NCBI GenBank assembly: GCA_910587465.1
Contig: CAJUMS010000003.1
Span: 1 to 64,000, forward strand
Length of the DNA: 64,000 nt
Origin: an uncultured Oscillospiraceae bacterium
GTDB lineage: Bacteria; Bacillota; Clostridia; Oscillospirales; Ruminococcaceae
Reading direction: 5' to 3'
Shown here: piece by piece, positions 1 to 6,402 of the stretch
Position numbering within the stretch: position 1 is the first letter of the stretch
Layout of the letters: each line of letters starts with the position of its first letter
Notes under the pieces: model-generated
The model's database searches: none
The model's input: the letters and a program-made list of their open reading frames with translations, nothing else
Told to the model about the DNA's origin: nothing
Position numbers and translations under genes: made by a program

Positions 1-15
1 AAAGTGAGGTTAATT

Positions 16-366
16 ATGAATAATAGATATAACCCTTTATTCAGTGATTTTATTTTATACGGCTGTATTATAGTTTCTTGTATTGTATCTTATAACATTA
101 TGCCCTATGTTTATTCTTTGTTTCCTGCCTGTGAACTTTCTGGATTGGAATTTATCGACCTGTTTTCTTCTATTCCATCCGAATTTCATTTCCAATTTGT
201 AGCATTGGTGCTTTATTATATTTTGGCGTTTTGCCTTTCTTCTATTATAATGATGTTTGGCTATGGAGTGGTTTTTCTTATCTACCGCATATCCCTCCGA
301 TACATATACAGAAAACCTCGCCGAGTGTACCCAGCTGAAAAGCAAAAGTTTTTCAGCTTGTACTAA
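16..366 (+). CDS. two-segment membrane protein, first visible gene of the phage-like block
   Basis: The ATG at 16 follows GTGAGG at a 6-nt spacing, the same ribosome-binding signal used by several later genes of this block, so it is preferred over the in-frame GTG at 4. The 116-aa product has hydrophobic stretches near residues 11-36 and 60-92 and then a basic tail (RKPRR), which predicts two or more membrane passes with the C-terminus inside. I do not recognise a family. The gene runs in the same direction as the phage structural genes and is convergent with the small minus-strand gene at 406-597. It may belong to the inovirus-like element, whose left end could lie outside the window. Confidence 0.6.
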   Translation: MNNRYNPLFSDFILYGCIIVSCIVSYNIMPYVYSLFPACELSGLEFIDLFSSIPSEFHFQFVALVLYYILAFCLSSIIMMFGYGVVFLIYRISLRYIYRKPRRVYPAEKQKFFSLY

Positions 367-394
367 ATATAAATCCCCCGCCGATAGGCAGGGG
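364..394 (-). terminator. hairpin between convergent genes
   Basis: A GC-rich hairpin (CCCC-x-GCC, loop GATA, GGC-x-GGGG, 375-394) lies between the stops of two convergent genes. On the minus strand it runs into an AT-rich stretch (ATTTATATTT), so it best fits a terminator for the 406-597 gene. The U tract is imperfect. Confidence 0.45.
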
Positions 395-405
395 AATAAA
401 AGGGG

Positions 406-597
406 CTATCTTGTAGGTCTCCTAAAGAAAAGCTCCTTAAGCGATTTCGTGATGTATGATACCGAAATGTACGCTGTAATGCTAAGTACGAATGAGAAGA
501 TGATAACCGCGAGGTTACCTGTTTCAAAGCTCTTTTCGTAGTATGGCGTAAAAATCAACAGTATAAATTCATACAGTTCAAGAAACGCTAATTTCAT
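406..597 (-). CDS. small membrane protein, lone divergent gene of the phage block
   Basis: The start at 597 is chosen because AGGAGGTGAT lies immediately upstream (601-610), the strongest ribosome-binding site in this region. The 63-aa product has an aromatic N-terminus, a hydrophobic segment near residues 25-48 and a basic C-terminus (FRRPTR). It is the only minus-strand gene in the phage-like block and has a perfect sigma-A promoter (690-718) with an overlapping dyad. By analogy with temperate elements, a constitutively expressed small membrane protein opposite the lytic genes could give superinfection exclusion or immunity. That is inference from position, as no family is recognised. Confidence 0.7.
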   Translation of the reverse strand: MKLAFLELYEFILLIFTPYYEKSFETGNLAVIIFSFVLSITAYISVSYITKSLKELFFRRPTR

Positions 598-689
598 TTT
601 ATCACCTCCTTTCTTGTTGGTGGTAATGACTTCCACTATATTGCCCCTTTCTTTTAGGCGGCGCGGTATTTTGTTTTCTCGACAACTAC

Positions 690-718
690 ATTATACCATA
701 TATTGTGGTATTTGTCAA
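690..718 (-). promoter_or_regulatory. perfect consensus sigma-A promoter for the 406-597 gene
   Basis: On the minus strand TTGACA (718-713), a 17-nt spacer and TATAAT (695-690) match the consensus at every position. It reads toward 406-597 with a leader of about 85 nt. Confidence 0.9.
693..711. promoter_or_regulatory. candidate repressor operator inside the promoter
   Basis: ATACCA, 7 nt, TGGTAT is a perfect 6-bp dyad filling the space between the -35 and -10 boxes of the minus-strand promoter. Occupancy would block RNA polymerase. The adjacent XRE protein (872-1117) is the obvious candidate ligand, by inference. Confidence 0.55.
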
Positions 719-721
719 CCC

Positions 722-871
722 TTTGGTCGTTGGGGCAAAACGACCACCAACGCAAAATTGAAAGTTAACTTTCAAAAGCGTAAATCGAATAATGGGCGTA
801 AAGCCCGAAAAGTAACGGACGAAATGTCCAAAAAAGTATTAGTGAGGTAATCTCACGGAAAGTAGGTACAT
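722..871 (+). promoter_or_regulatory. structured leader, copy A (upstream of the XRE gene)
   Basis: This non-coding stretch contains a TGGTCGTT/AACGACCA stem (724-746), the 18-bp palindrome (758-775), then three short hairpins: GGGC-GTAAA-GCCC (794-806), GGAC-GAAAT-GTCC (817-829) and GTGAG-GTAAT-CTCAC (842-856). The 13-mer GAAAAGTAACGGA (807-819) is shared exactly with copy B (1875-1986), and in both copies it lies 52-53 nt before the start codon. The stems differ in sequence between copies but keep pairing. It is likely a cis-acting RNA or ssDNA element of the phage. Confidence 0.6.
758..775. repeat. 18-bp palindrome, copy 1 of 3
   Basis: TTGAAAGTTAACTTTCAA is a perfect 18-bp palindrome, repeated exactly at 2597-2614 and 6362-6379. 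Each copy lies just upstream of a gene or transcription unit of the phage block. An operator or replication/packaging site is the likeliest role. Confidence 0.85.
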
Positions 872-1117
872 ATGGGCACAAGAAAAGCTAATCCTCATAA
901 ATCAGCGGAATGCCAGGCTTCGCGAATTGGCAAATTCATTGAGCATTTGTTTTGGCAACGTGGCATGTCACAATTACAATTTTCTAAAGAGGTCGATATT
1001 CCTCAATCGACTATTTCTAATTGGATTTGCTGTGGGTCTGTACCCTCTGTCAAATATCTTATTGTCATAGCGGATTATTTTGACGTATCGCTTGACTATC
1101 TCTGCGGACAGGGGTGA
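872..1117 (+). CDS. XRE-family helix-turn-helix regulator of the phage block
   Basis: The 81-aa protein carries a single XRE/Cro-type HTH: residues about 22-75 include SQLQFSKEVDIPQSTISNW (recognition helix region) and the typical closing FDVSLDYLCG. Such small HTH proteins are the usual repressors of temperate elements. The ATG at 872 has only a weak Shine-Dalgarno (GGAAAGTAGG). The gene is divergent from the small minus-strand gene and sits next to a promoter dyad it may bind. Its stop overlaps the ribosome-binding site of the following gene, so the two are probably co-translated. Confidence 0.85.
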   Translation: MGTRKANPHKSAECQASRIGKFIEHLFWQRGMSQLQFSKEVDIPQSTISNWICCGSVPSVKYLIVIADYFDVSLDYLCGQG

Positions 1118-1121
1118 TATT

Positions 1122-1661
1122 ATGTCGGTATCACTAAAAAAGTCCGAAAGGGCAAACCTTTCAAAGCCTTCGGCTACACGAAAACTCCCCGAATATACTC
1201 CCGTACACCTTATAGATGAGGATGAGACGATAAAAAATCGCCCTGCCCGTTCGACTGCTCCAAATAAACGAGATATTCAGCCGAAAGTAAGATCGTGTAC
1301 GCCCGTTCATATCAGAGACGAGCAGGAGACAATAAATCCCCGTTCCGTCTCAGAGCTTCGGCAGTATGAAAATGAACGCCGTAAACAAAAGAAGTGGTAC
1401 GTTCTCGCTTGGTTCGGTGCTGTCGCGCTTGTAATACTGGTTTGTGTGGCGGTTTTCGTATTGGTTACGAATTTGCCGTTAAAGCCTGTCGAAACACCAA
1501 CAGAAGATATTACAGCGGATATGGCGGCAGTTGAATATTTTTTTTCAGTTGTCACTTCTTTTCTCGGATATCTTCTCGGAAGTCCGATTTTCATATTGCT
1601 TTTGTCCCTTTCCGCTTTAGGTCTTGCGGTTAATTGCATTAAACAAATAATGAATAGGTGA
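1122..1661 (+). CDS. phage-block membrane protein with internal repeat
   Basis: The ATG at 1122 follows AGGGGTGATATT, which overlaps the stop of the XRE gene; the upstream in-frame start at 1080 lies inside that gene and is rejected. The 179-aa product has a polar, basic N-terminal half with a repeated motif, TPVHLIDEDETI then TPVHIRDEQETI, about 34 residues apart, followed by a transmembrane segment near residues 100-122 and a second hydrophobic region at the C-terminus. The repeat suggests two copies of a short linear binding motif on the cytoplasmic side. No family is recognised. Confidence 0.75.
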   Translation: MSVSLKKSERANLSKPSATRKLPEYTPVHLIDEDETIKNRPARSTAPNKRDIQPKVRSCTPVHIRDEQETINPRSVSELRQYENERRKQKKWYVLAWFGAVALVILVCVAVFVLVTNLPLKPVETPTEDITADMAAVEYFFSVVTSFLGYLLGSPIFILLLSLSALGLAVNCIKQIMNR

Positions 1662-1665
1662 TAAA

Positions 1666-1842
1666 ATGTCATATACAAAAGAAGATTTCAAACCTCTTGC
1701 ATTTGTTTATCACGGGGTATATGGTTACGGTCAAATTCTTGTCGTAATCGGTGAAAAAGTTACAATCCGCTTTGATAATGGTAATGTTCAAACTTTCACA
1801 ATAGAAAACCTTATCAAAAGCTATCGTTTCAGATTTTTGTAA
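1666..1842 (+). CDS. 58-aa small protein, tudor-like beta pattern
   Basis: The ATG at 1666 follows AGGTGATAAA, and the stop of the previous gene (1659-1661) lies inside this site, so translation is coupled. The 58-aa product is beta-rich with no membrane segment. The segment GVYGYGQILVVIGEKVTIRF, followed by a DNG turn, resembles the small tudor/SH3-like fold at the C-terminus of UvrD/PcrA helicases. That resemblance is by eye only and no function is assigned. Position between a membrane protein and the ssDNA-binding protein suggests a DNA-related phage function. Confidence 0.65.
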   Translation: MSYTKEDFKPLAFVYHGVYGYGQILVVIGEKVTIRFDNGNVQTFTIENLIKSYRFRFL

Positions 1843-1874
1843 TGGTATCTAGCTTATATAGCATTAGATAGTCC

Positions 1875-1986
1875 TTTGGTCGTTAGGACGTAAAATAAAA
1901 CGACTGCCACCGCGAAAGCGGAAAAGTAACGGAGCGAAAAGCTCAAACAGTATGAGCGGCGAAATGCCGCAGAAAGTGAGGTCGTA
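1875..1986 (+). promoter_or_regulatory. structured leader, copy B (upstream of the ssDNA-binding protein gene)
   Basis: A degenerate TGGTCGTT/AACGAC stem (1877-1904) is followed by three hairpins: CCGC-GAAA-GCGG (1910-1921), GAGC-GAAAA-GCTC (1932-1944) and GCGGC-GAAAT-GCCGC (1956-1970). The 13-mer GAAAAGTAACGGA (1921-1933) matches copy A exactly. The paired arms are different from copy A but every pair is preserved, which is the signature of conserved secondary structure. Confidence 0.6.
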
Positions 1987-2298
1987 ATGGCTATATCAAT
2001 TATTTCCGTAAAGGAGAAGCAGGGCAACTATCAGGGGAAGGACTACCACAACTTTAACATATTCGGTATCAATCTCGACAGTACAAATCCGCAGGTCGTG
2101 GCAGGAGCAGAGGTCGAGGAGATGAAAATCAAGGCTGATACCTTTGTCGCTATCCTTAACCGCAACTTTGGCGCGTTGAATAACCCCGAAATCAAGCAGG
2201 TCAAGGACATTATCGGCTTGCACATCTCTCCCTCTTATGACAAGTTCGGCAATGTGGCGGATTTCACTCTTGCCATTCCCGAAAAGAAAAAAGGTTAA
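1987..2298 (+). CDS. probable phage single-stranded DNA-binding protein
   Basis: The 103-aa soluble product starts at ATG 1987 after AGTGAGGT. It is beta-rich (SIISVKEKQGNYQGKDYHNF near the N-terminus), lacks membrane segments and ends in a basic tail (EKKKG). Size, position directly before the coat genes and absence of hydrophobic segments fit the gpV-type ssDNA-binding protein that filamentous phages use to coat the single strand before assembly. The assignment rests on synteny and fold pattern, with no diagnostic motif. Confidence 0.6.
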   Translation: MAISIISVKEKQGNYQGKDYHNFNIFGINLDSTNPQVVAGAEVEEMKIKADTFVAILNRNFGALNNPEIKQVKDIIGLHISPSYDKFGNVADFTLAIPEKKKG

Positions 2299-2333
2299 TC
2301 TTTTCATAACTTTACAGTAAAGGGGGTGAATAG

Positions 2334-2549
2334 ATGGGTGATGTTGTCGATGGCGTAAAAACATATGCTGACGTTGGTGCTATAATCACGCTGATGAAAC
2401 AGGGTGTTACAGGCTGTTTTGAAATCGCGGGTTCTGCGTTCGGCTTCCTTATGGACAATCCGCTGTGTGCCTTTATGGTATGCGTTGGCTTTGCGTCCGT
2501 TGCTCTCGGTCTTGTCCGCAAGGCTATCCGAGTTTCTAAACGCTCGTAA
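2334..2549 (+). CDS. putative major coat protein of the inovirus-like element
   Basis: The 71-aa product has an excellent ribosome-binding site (AGGGGGTGAATAG). It is built like a filamentous-phage coat subunit: an amphipathic N-terminal part, a hydrophobic core (FLMDNPLCAFMVCVGFASVA, about residues 40-60) and a short basic C-terminus (RKAIRVSKRS) that could face the DNA. The C-terminal half is paralogous to the next gene (2632-2904). A strong terminator follows at once, as after gene VIII of the Ff phages. No cleavable signal peptide is evident. Confidence 0.65.
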   Translation: MGDVVDGVKTYADVGAIITLMKQGVTGCFEIAGSAFGFLMDNPLCAFMVCVGFASVALGLVRKAIRVSKRS

Positions 2550-2557
2550 TCGGCAGG

Positions 2558-2596
2558 GCAGGGGAGAGGTTAAAAAACTTCTCCCCTTGCTTTTTC
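2558..2596 (+). terminator. strong intrinsic terminator between the two coat-like genes
   Basis: A long stem (GGGGAGA..GTT / AAC..TCTCCCC, AAAA loop) followed by TTTTTCTT. Its place directly after the putative major coat gene parallels the terminator downstream of gene VIII in Ff phages, which separates highly expressed coat genes from minor-protein genes. Confidence 0.85.
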
Positions 2597-2614
2597 TTGA
2601 AAGTTAACTTTCAA
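2597..2614. repeat. 18-bp palindrome, copy 2 of 3
   Basis: Exact second copy of TTGAAAGTTAACTTTCAA, between the terminator and the ribosome-binding site of the second coat-like gene. Confidence 0.85.
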
Positions 2615-2631
2615 AAGTGAGGTGATTATTT

Positions 2632-2904
2632 ATGTGGAGAAAAATAATGCGGTACTATACCGAACATCAGCATAACCCCGACAAATATCCCGAGTGGCGG
2701 AACACCATAGAGTGGTCGGAGTTTATGGACGGTCTGAAAGCATGGATAAACGGTATATTTGTCGGTGATGACAGCATACTCGGAAATGTTTTCCTTTTCT
2801 TCCTTAATAATCCTTGCTTGGCGTTCCTGCTCTGTTGCGGTATGGCGTTCGGTGCAGTCGCACTCCTTCACCGTTCTTTCAGAGCTTCACATATAGGATT
2901 TTAA
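2632..2904 (+). CDS. second coat-like protein (paralogue of 2334-2549)
   Basis: The 90-aa product starts at ATG 2632 after AGTGAGGTGATTATTT. Its C-terminal half (FLNNPCLAFLLCCGMAFGAV, then a basic segment HRSFRAS) aligns with that of the preceding protein (FLMDNPLCAFMVCVGFASVA, RKAIRVS), so the two are paralogues. The N-terminus is longer and charged. It lies after the terminator and is probably made at lower level, so a minor or alternative coat protein is inferred. Confidence 0.6.
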   Translation: MWRKIMRYYTEHQHNPDKYPEWRNTIEWSEFMDGLKAWINGIFVGDDSILGNVFLFFLNNPCLAFLLCCGMAFGAVALLHRSFRASHIGF

Positions 2905-2920
2905 AGTAGAGGTGTTATAT

Positions 2921-3100
2921 ATGAAATTCGAGCATTTTCTGTTGCTGGTCGGCGGTCTGAGCGCCGTTTCAATCGCTTGCGGTTGCTTCGGTCTGTATCA
3001 GTACTTCGTATATGAGCGTAAACGGAAACGGCGTATTCGTAAAATGTGTGAGCGGTTTGTTCCTACTCTTCGTGTGCTCTACGAGGATAATAAATATTAA
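2921..3100 (+). CDS. 59-aa single-pass membrane protein
   Basis: The ATG at 2921 follows AGAGGTG; the in-frame GTG at 2912 overlaps that site and is rejected. The 59-aa product has one transmembrane segment (about residues 6-28) followed by a very basic stretch (ERKRKRRIRK) and a short soluble tail. This is a type of small protein common in filamentous-phage structural clusters. No family is recognised. Confidence 0.65.
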   Translation: MKFEHFLLLVGGLSAVSIACGCFGLYQYFVYERKRKRRIRKMCERFVPTLRVLYEDNKY

Positions 3101-3115
3101 AAGGTGGTGAAATCA

Positions 3116-3217
3116 ATGAAAAAGCGCGTTAATTTCTCGCTTATCGGCGGTATTATAATGGGCATACTCGCGGTCGGTATGTTCGTGGTCGGCTGTGTCG
3201 GCTGTTCCGTAGGCTGA
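3116..3217 (+). CDS. 33-aa hydrophobic peptide, pVII/pIX-sized
   Basis: ATG 3116 is preceded by AAGGTGGTGAAATCA, a strong ribosome-binding site. The 33-aa product is MKKRVNF followed by an almost unbroken Gly/Val/Ile-rich transmembrane segment ending in CVGCSVG. The size equals that of the tip proteins pVII (33 aa) and pIX (32 aa) of Ff phages. The size match is suggestive only, but the quality of the translation signal argues that the gene is real. Confidence 0.55.
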   Translation: MKKRVNFSLIGGIIMGILAVGMFVVGCVGCSVG

Positions 3218-3228
3218 TATATACCCGT

Positions 3229-3252
3229 TGGTCGTTCGGGTCACAACGACCA
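3229..3252. repeat. TGGTCGTT/AACGACCA stem-loop, third copy
   Basis: A perfect 8-bp inverted repeat with an 8-nt loop (CGGGTCAC), the same arms as at 724-746 and, degenerately, 1877-1904. It is followed by CACC in copies 1 and 3. It lies between the 33-aa gene and the adsorption-protein gene. Confidence 0.75.
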
Positions 3253-3285
3253 CCATTTATACTATATATAATATGAGGTGATTTG

Positions 3286-4389
3286 ATGAAAAAGGTTTGT
3301 GAGCGTTTTTCTTGTTCGTTTTTGTGCATTATTTTCGTTTTAAATTCTCTTTTCTGTACCGTTTTTTTATCTTCTTCTACAGTTTACGCCGCTACCGCTC
3401 TTTTGGAGAATGATTTATTTTGGGATGTTCTTCAATCTGCTTATGATTTTCAGCAAACAGCGGGTTATATGGATGACTTTATTATTGCTCCCTCTGATGA
3501 ATTTAACGCCGCTCTAAAAAAACTCGTTGATATGAATTTCCCCTTTGGCGCTACTCCTCATCTTCAAAATTCATACGGTTCTATTCCTATTACTCTAACT
3601 TCTACTCCCGTCGCATATCTTCCTTTTTATTATCAATCTACTCAATCTTCGGATAATATTAGATTGGGTGCTACTGCCCTTTGTGCTACCTCTGATAAAT
3701 GCGGTAGGTCCAATATTTCTTCAAGTGGCGTTTCTTCTTCCGTTCTTACCGGTTCTGTGCCCTCTTATTCTGCTTATGCTATTATTTGCGATATTTCTGT
3801 AATTTCTTTAGCTGCTTTTAATACTTCTAATGACGCTCTTTTTGGAACACATTTTCAAAAAATTCTTTGTCAAACTTCTTCTTTTCCTCGTTCTTCTTTC
3901 GGCGTCTTTGAGTTCCCTTGTGATGACACTTCTGTCTTTGTTCCTCCTGTTTCATCTTTACCCTCGGGCAGTGATGTTTATATTCCTAGAGGAGCATTGA
4001 AAATGTCGGAGCTTTCCTATAAAGTCGGTGATGATTTTTATGATATTGAGGGCAATCCTATAAGCAATCCCAAAGACCCTAACGGCGGCAGTTCTTCGGG
4101 CTCTCTTGGCGGTGATATTACAGTTGGCGGTAAGATAGATGTCGAGGGTAAAGTTGATGTTGATGTAAATGTTAATATCAATGACGGCAAAAAGGACGAC
4201 CCTAATGACTATATAGACCCAGGGGAAATAGATACAAATCTTGACAATTATTTGCAGTATGTTCCCGAGGTCTCCAAAGGCTTTATAGACTACCTAAAGG
4301 ATTTCTTTTCTTGGCTTCCTCCGCCCGTGTTCGGTATTCTAATGCTCGGGCTTGTTGTGGCGGTGTTCTGTCGTTTAACGGGGCGGTGA
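3286..4389 (+). CDS. pIII-like adsorption/minor coat protein
   Basis: The ATG at 3286 follows GAGGTGATTTG and is preferred over the overlapping TTG. The 367-aa product has a signal peptide (basic start, hydrophobic core, cleavage likely after VYA near residue 34), an extracellular body rich in Ser/Thr/Tyr, a Gly/Ser-rich linker (NGGSSSGSLGG) followed by alternating-valine repeats (GKIDVEGKVDVDVNVNI), and a C-terminal transmembrane anchor with a basic end (CRLTGR). This is the architecture of the pIII host-recognition protein. Sequence of the body is not recognised, as expected for a host-specific protein. Base composition of the first two-thirds is visibly AT-richer and U-rich in third positions than its neighbours. 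Confidence 0.7.
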   Translation: MKKVCERFSCSFLCIIFVLNSLFCTVFLSSSTVYAATALLENDLFWDVLQSAYDFQQTAGYMDDFIIAPSDEFNAALKKLVDMNFPFGATPHLQNSYGSIPITLTSTPVAYLPFYYQSTQSSDNIRLGATALCATSDKCGRSNISSSGVSSSVLTGSVPSYSAYAIICDISVISLAAFNTSNDALFGTHFQKILCQTSSFPRSSFGVFEFPCDDTSVFVPPVSSLPSGSDVYIPRGALKMSELSYKVGDDFYDIEGNPISNPKDPNGGSSSGSLGGDITVGGKIDVEGKVDVDVNVNINDGKKDDPNDYIDPGEIDTNLDNYLQYVPEVSKGFIDYLKDFFSWLPPPVFGILMLGLVVAVFCRLTGR

Positions 4390-4393
4390 TCGT

Positions 4394-4561
4394 ATGGAAG
4401 TAAGTATATGGGATTTAATGACTTTCCTCTGGGAAAGCGCACTCGGCTTTTTGAATAACCGCATTGACATACTCGGCTTGAATTTCACGCTCTGGGAGTT
4501 CGCGCTCGGTATCGTCATTGTGGATTTGCTGTTGTACGCTATTTTCAGAGCTTTGAATTGA
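4394..4561 (+). CDS. 55-aa membrane protein
   Basis: ATG 4394 starts 4 nt after the stop of the pIII-like gene, with GGCGGTGATCGT upstream. The product has a Trp-containing polar start (MEVSIWDLMTFLWE), then a single hydrophobic segment (about residues 36-51) and ends FRALN. Small proteins of this build are typical of inovirus structural modules. No family is assigned. Confidence 0.6.
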   Translation: MEVSIWDLMTFLWESALGFLNNRIDILGLNFTLWEFALGIVIVDLLLYAIFRALN

Positions 4562-4571
4562 GGTGATTTTT

Positions 4572-5060
4572 TTGGACGCAGTTGTTGAAATAATCGGTAC
4601 AATTATTATAGAAGGCGGCAAGTATCTTATATCAAAGGCTCTTGACGAGGTTGGTAATTGGATTTGGCGCGCTTTCACGGACGAGGACGGCGACGGAGTT
4701 CCCGACGACCCCGAAAACCCTTTCCGCGAGTGGGACGAAGAGCCCGACGATTGGGAGCCGTTCGACCCTATTCCCATTGATCCTGTTATCCCCGTAGACC
4801 CCGATACTCCGACAGATACCCGAGAGGTAACTATAATCTTTATCTCCGCTGACGGCACAATGACCGTTTATGATGAAAGCGGCGAGATAAAGCCCGAGGA
4901 CTGCGATAACGCTTATTCTCTGTGGGTGTCCGAGAACGGGATAATGGAGAAAAAGCTCGACAATTACAGCGTTACCGAGGGGCTTCTCGCTCTCGTTTTG
5001 CTGTTCACGGTGATTAACTTTGTGCGCGGACTGTTCCGCAGAAAGGATATATACAGATGA
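4572..5060 (+). CDS. acidic secreted/anchored protein with DxDxDG loop
   Basis: The TTG at 4572 lies 7 nt after GAGGTG; the upstream GTG (4563) overlaps that site. The 162-aa product has a hydrophobic N-terminal helix, then DEDGDGVPDDPENPF, which looks like the calcium-binding DxDxDG loop of thrombospondin type 3 repeats, then a proline/aspartate-rich stalk (DPIPIDPVIPVDPDTPTD), a short globular part and a C-terminal transmembrane segment with a basic end (RGLFRRKDIYR). A minor virion protein working with the pIII-like protein is inferred from position. Confidence 0.6.
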   Translation: MDAVVEIIGTIIIEGGKYLISKALDEVGNWIWRAFTDEDGDGVPDDPENPFREWDEEPDDWEPFDPIPIDPVIPVDPDTPTDTREVTIIFISADGTMTVYDESGEIKPEDCDNAYSLWVSENGIMEKKLDNYSVTEGLLALVLLFTVINFVRGLFRRKDIYR

Positions 5061-5230
5061 ATTTGTCGGATTTCTGCTTCTGGGGAGTAGGTCAGATAAC
5101 GTCCTTTTCAAGGCTTGTATTCTGGCTGTGCGGCTCGTTCTTCGAGATTATGTTTCTGGTCTGGGTTTTGAATGTAGGCTTTTCAATTCTTAAAGCCTGT
5201 GTATTACATCTTGCGGGGGTGAGGAAATGA
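5057..5230 (+). CDS. 57-aa membrane protein
   Basis: Start ATG 5057 overlaps the stop of the preceding gene (ATGA), and the stop overlaps the next start in the same way, so the three genes are translationally coupled. The 57-aa product is almost entirely hydrophobic/aromatic with Cys residues and a basic end (HLAGVRK). No family is recognised. Confidence 0.6.
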   Translation: MNLSDFCFWGVGQITSFSRLVFWLCGSFFEIMFLVWVLNVGFSILKACVLHLAGVRK

Positions 5231-5433
5231 GTGAAGAGGTAGCTGTAAACAGCATGAGCTTGTTTAACTTTATGAGCTACTTGTTCGGCGAGGTCTTTCC
5301 CGAGGGCGAGTTCGATTTCGGAACTCTCTTTCCCATAATCGCCGACAGCTTTCTTACAACGTTTGTGCTGTTCTTTATAGCTTCATGGGTGCTGTCCATA
5401 TGCTTGGACCTGTCAAAGAAAGGCGGTAAATAA
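5227..5433 (+). CDS. 68-aa single-pass membrane protein
   Basis: Coupled to the previous gene by an ATGA overlap and preceded by GGGGGTGAGGAA. The product has an acidic, aromatic N-terminal half (EVFPEGEFDFGTLF), one transmembrane segment (about residues 40-60) and a basic tail (DLSKKGGK). An acidic N-terminus, central hydrophobic segment and basic C-terminus also resemble a virion coat subunit, so it is a second candidate structural protein. Confidence 0.6.
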   Translation: MSEEVAVNSMSLFNFMSYLFGEVFPEGEFDFGTLFPIIADSFLTTFVLFFIASWVLSICLDLSKKGGK

Positions 5434-5543
5434 TGTTCTTTAGATTTCGTTTCCCGATAGGGAAAAGGTGTTCATTTACTTTTGGGTGTGGCAGGGTTGC
5501 TGAAATGATAGAAAGGATAAAAGCATGGTTTTCTTGTCGTTGA
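5433..5543 (+). CDS. possible 36-aa basic peptide
   Basis: An ATG at 5433 overlaps the previous stop (TAATG), and the frame runs 36 codons to a TGA at 5541-5543, which overlaps a possible internal start (ATG 5543) of the Zot-like gene. The product is basic and Phe/Cys-containing. It may be only a coupling reading frame that carries ribosomes to the next gene. Confidence 0.3.
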   Translation: MFFRFRFPIGKRCSFTFGCGRVAEMIERIKAWFSCR

Positions 5544-6361
5544 TGTTTCAGCGTATAAAGGTATTCCCTCATTTTCTTGTTCTTTTTGTCAAGGACGTTT
5601 ACAAATACTTTAAAGAACACGAAAACAAGCGTTTCCACCTTTGGGGCTTACATATCTATCTCGGTAAGTTCGGGCAGGGCAAGACCTCTACAATGGTTCG
5701 CGACGCTTATAATCTGTGTTGCAGGTATAAGGACGTTACTGTTCTTACAAACCTTAAATTGACTAACTTCCCAAAGCATACCAAGATATTGGAGCTAAAA
5801 TCCATACAGGATATTTTAAACGCTCCCGACAACACCATAGTGCTTATTGACGAAATAGGCACGATCTTCAACAGCCGCGACTTTCAGCAGAACCAACGAA
5901 AAGGAAAGGATAGCGAGCCCGAGGGTCTCCCTAAAGTCCTCTTTCAGCACATCTGCCAAGTACGTCATAGGCATATGGTAATATTCGGCACTGTTCAGCG
6001 GTGGGGCTTTCTGGAAAAGCAACTTCGCGAGATCACTAATGACGTTACCGTCTGCTCTGCGTTTCCTGCGCACCCGTTCAGTCGCATTATTACAAATTAC
6101 TGTTATGATGCCGAGGAATATAATCTGTTTTATCAGTCTCCGCTCCGTCCGCTCGTTCCTCTTGACGGTGACGTGTGGATACAGACCGATAAGCTCCGCG
6201 CCCTGTACGATACCAAAGAAATGGTTAATACAATGCTGAAAATGGACTATGTGTCCGATGAGGAAACGGAGCGCAACCGAGCCTTTGAAGCTCTGGGACT
6301 TGCCGCTCCTATGGACAGAAAGACCGAAAACAGACTGCGCAAAAACGTACATAACAAATAG
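5525..6361 (+). CDS. Zot/pI-family assembly ATPase
   Basis: The 278-aa protein has a Walker A motif GKFGQGKTS at residues 47-55 and a Walker B motif IVLIDE at 105-110 followed by GTIFNSRDF, the hallmark arrangement of the Zot/gene I family, the inner-membrane motor that drives extrusion of filamentous phage. It ends soon after the ATPase domain and lacks the extracytoplasmic domain of Gram-negative homologues, consistent with a single-membrane host. ATG 5525 has AAAGGA at 8 nt; ATG 5543, overlapping the stop of the small frame before it, is an alternative start. This is the key gene identifying the block as an inovirus. Confidence 0.85.
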   Translation: MVFLSLMFQRIKVFPHFLVLFVKDVYKYFKEHENKRFHLWGLHIYLGKFGQGKTSTMVRDAYNLCCRYKDVTVLTNLKLTNFPKHTKILELKSIQDILNAPDNTIVLIDEIGTIFNSRDFQQNQRKGKDSEPEGLPKVLFQHICQVRHRHMVIFGTVQRWGFLEKQLREITNDVTVCSAFPAHPFSRIITNYCYDAEEYNLFYQSPLRPLVPLDGDVWIQTDKLRALYDTKEMVNTMLKMDYVSDEETERNRAFEALGLAAPMDRKTENRLRKNVHNK

Positions 6362-6379
6362 TTGAAAGTTAACTTTCAA
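6362..6379. repeat. 18-bp palindrome, copy 3 of 3
   Basis: Third exact copy of TTGAAAGTTAACTTTCAA, beginning directly after the stop of the Zot-like gene and 23 nt before the replication gene. Confidence 0.85.
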
Positions 6380-6402
6380 AAATGTAAAGGTGGTTTCCGA
6401 TT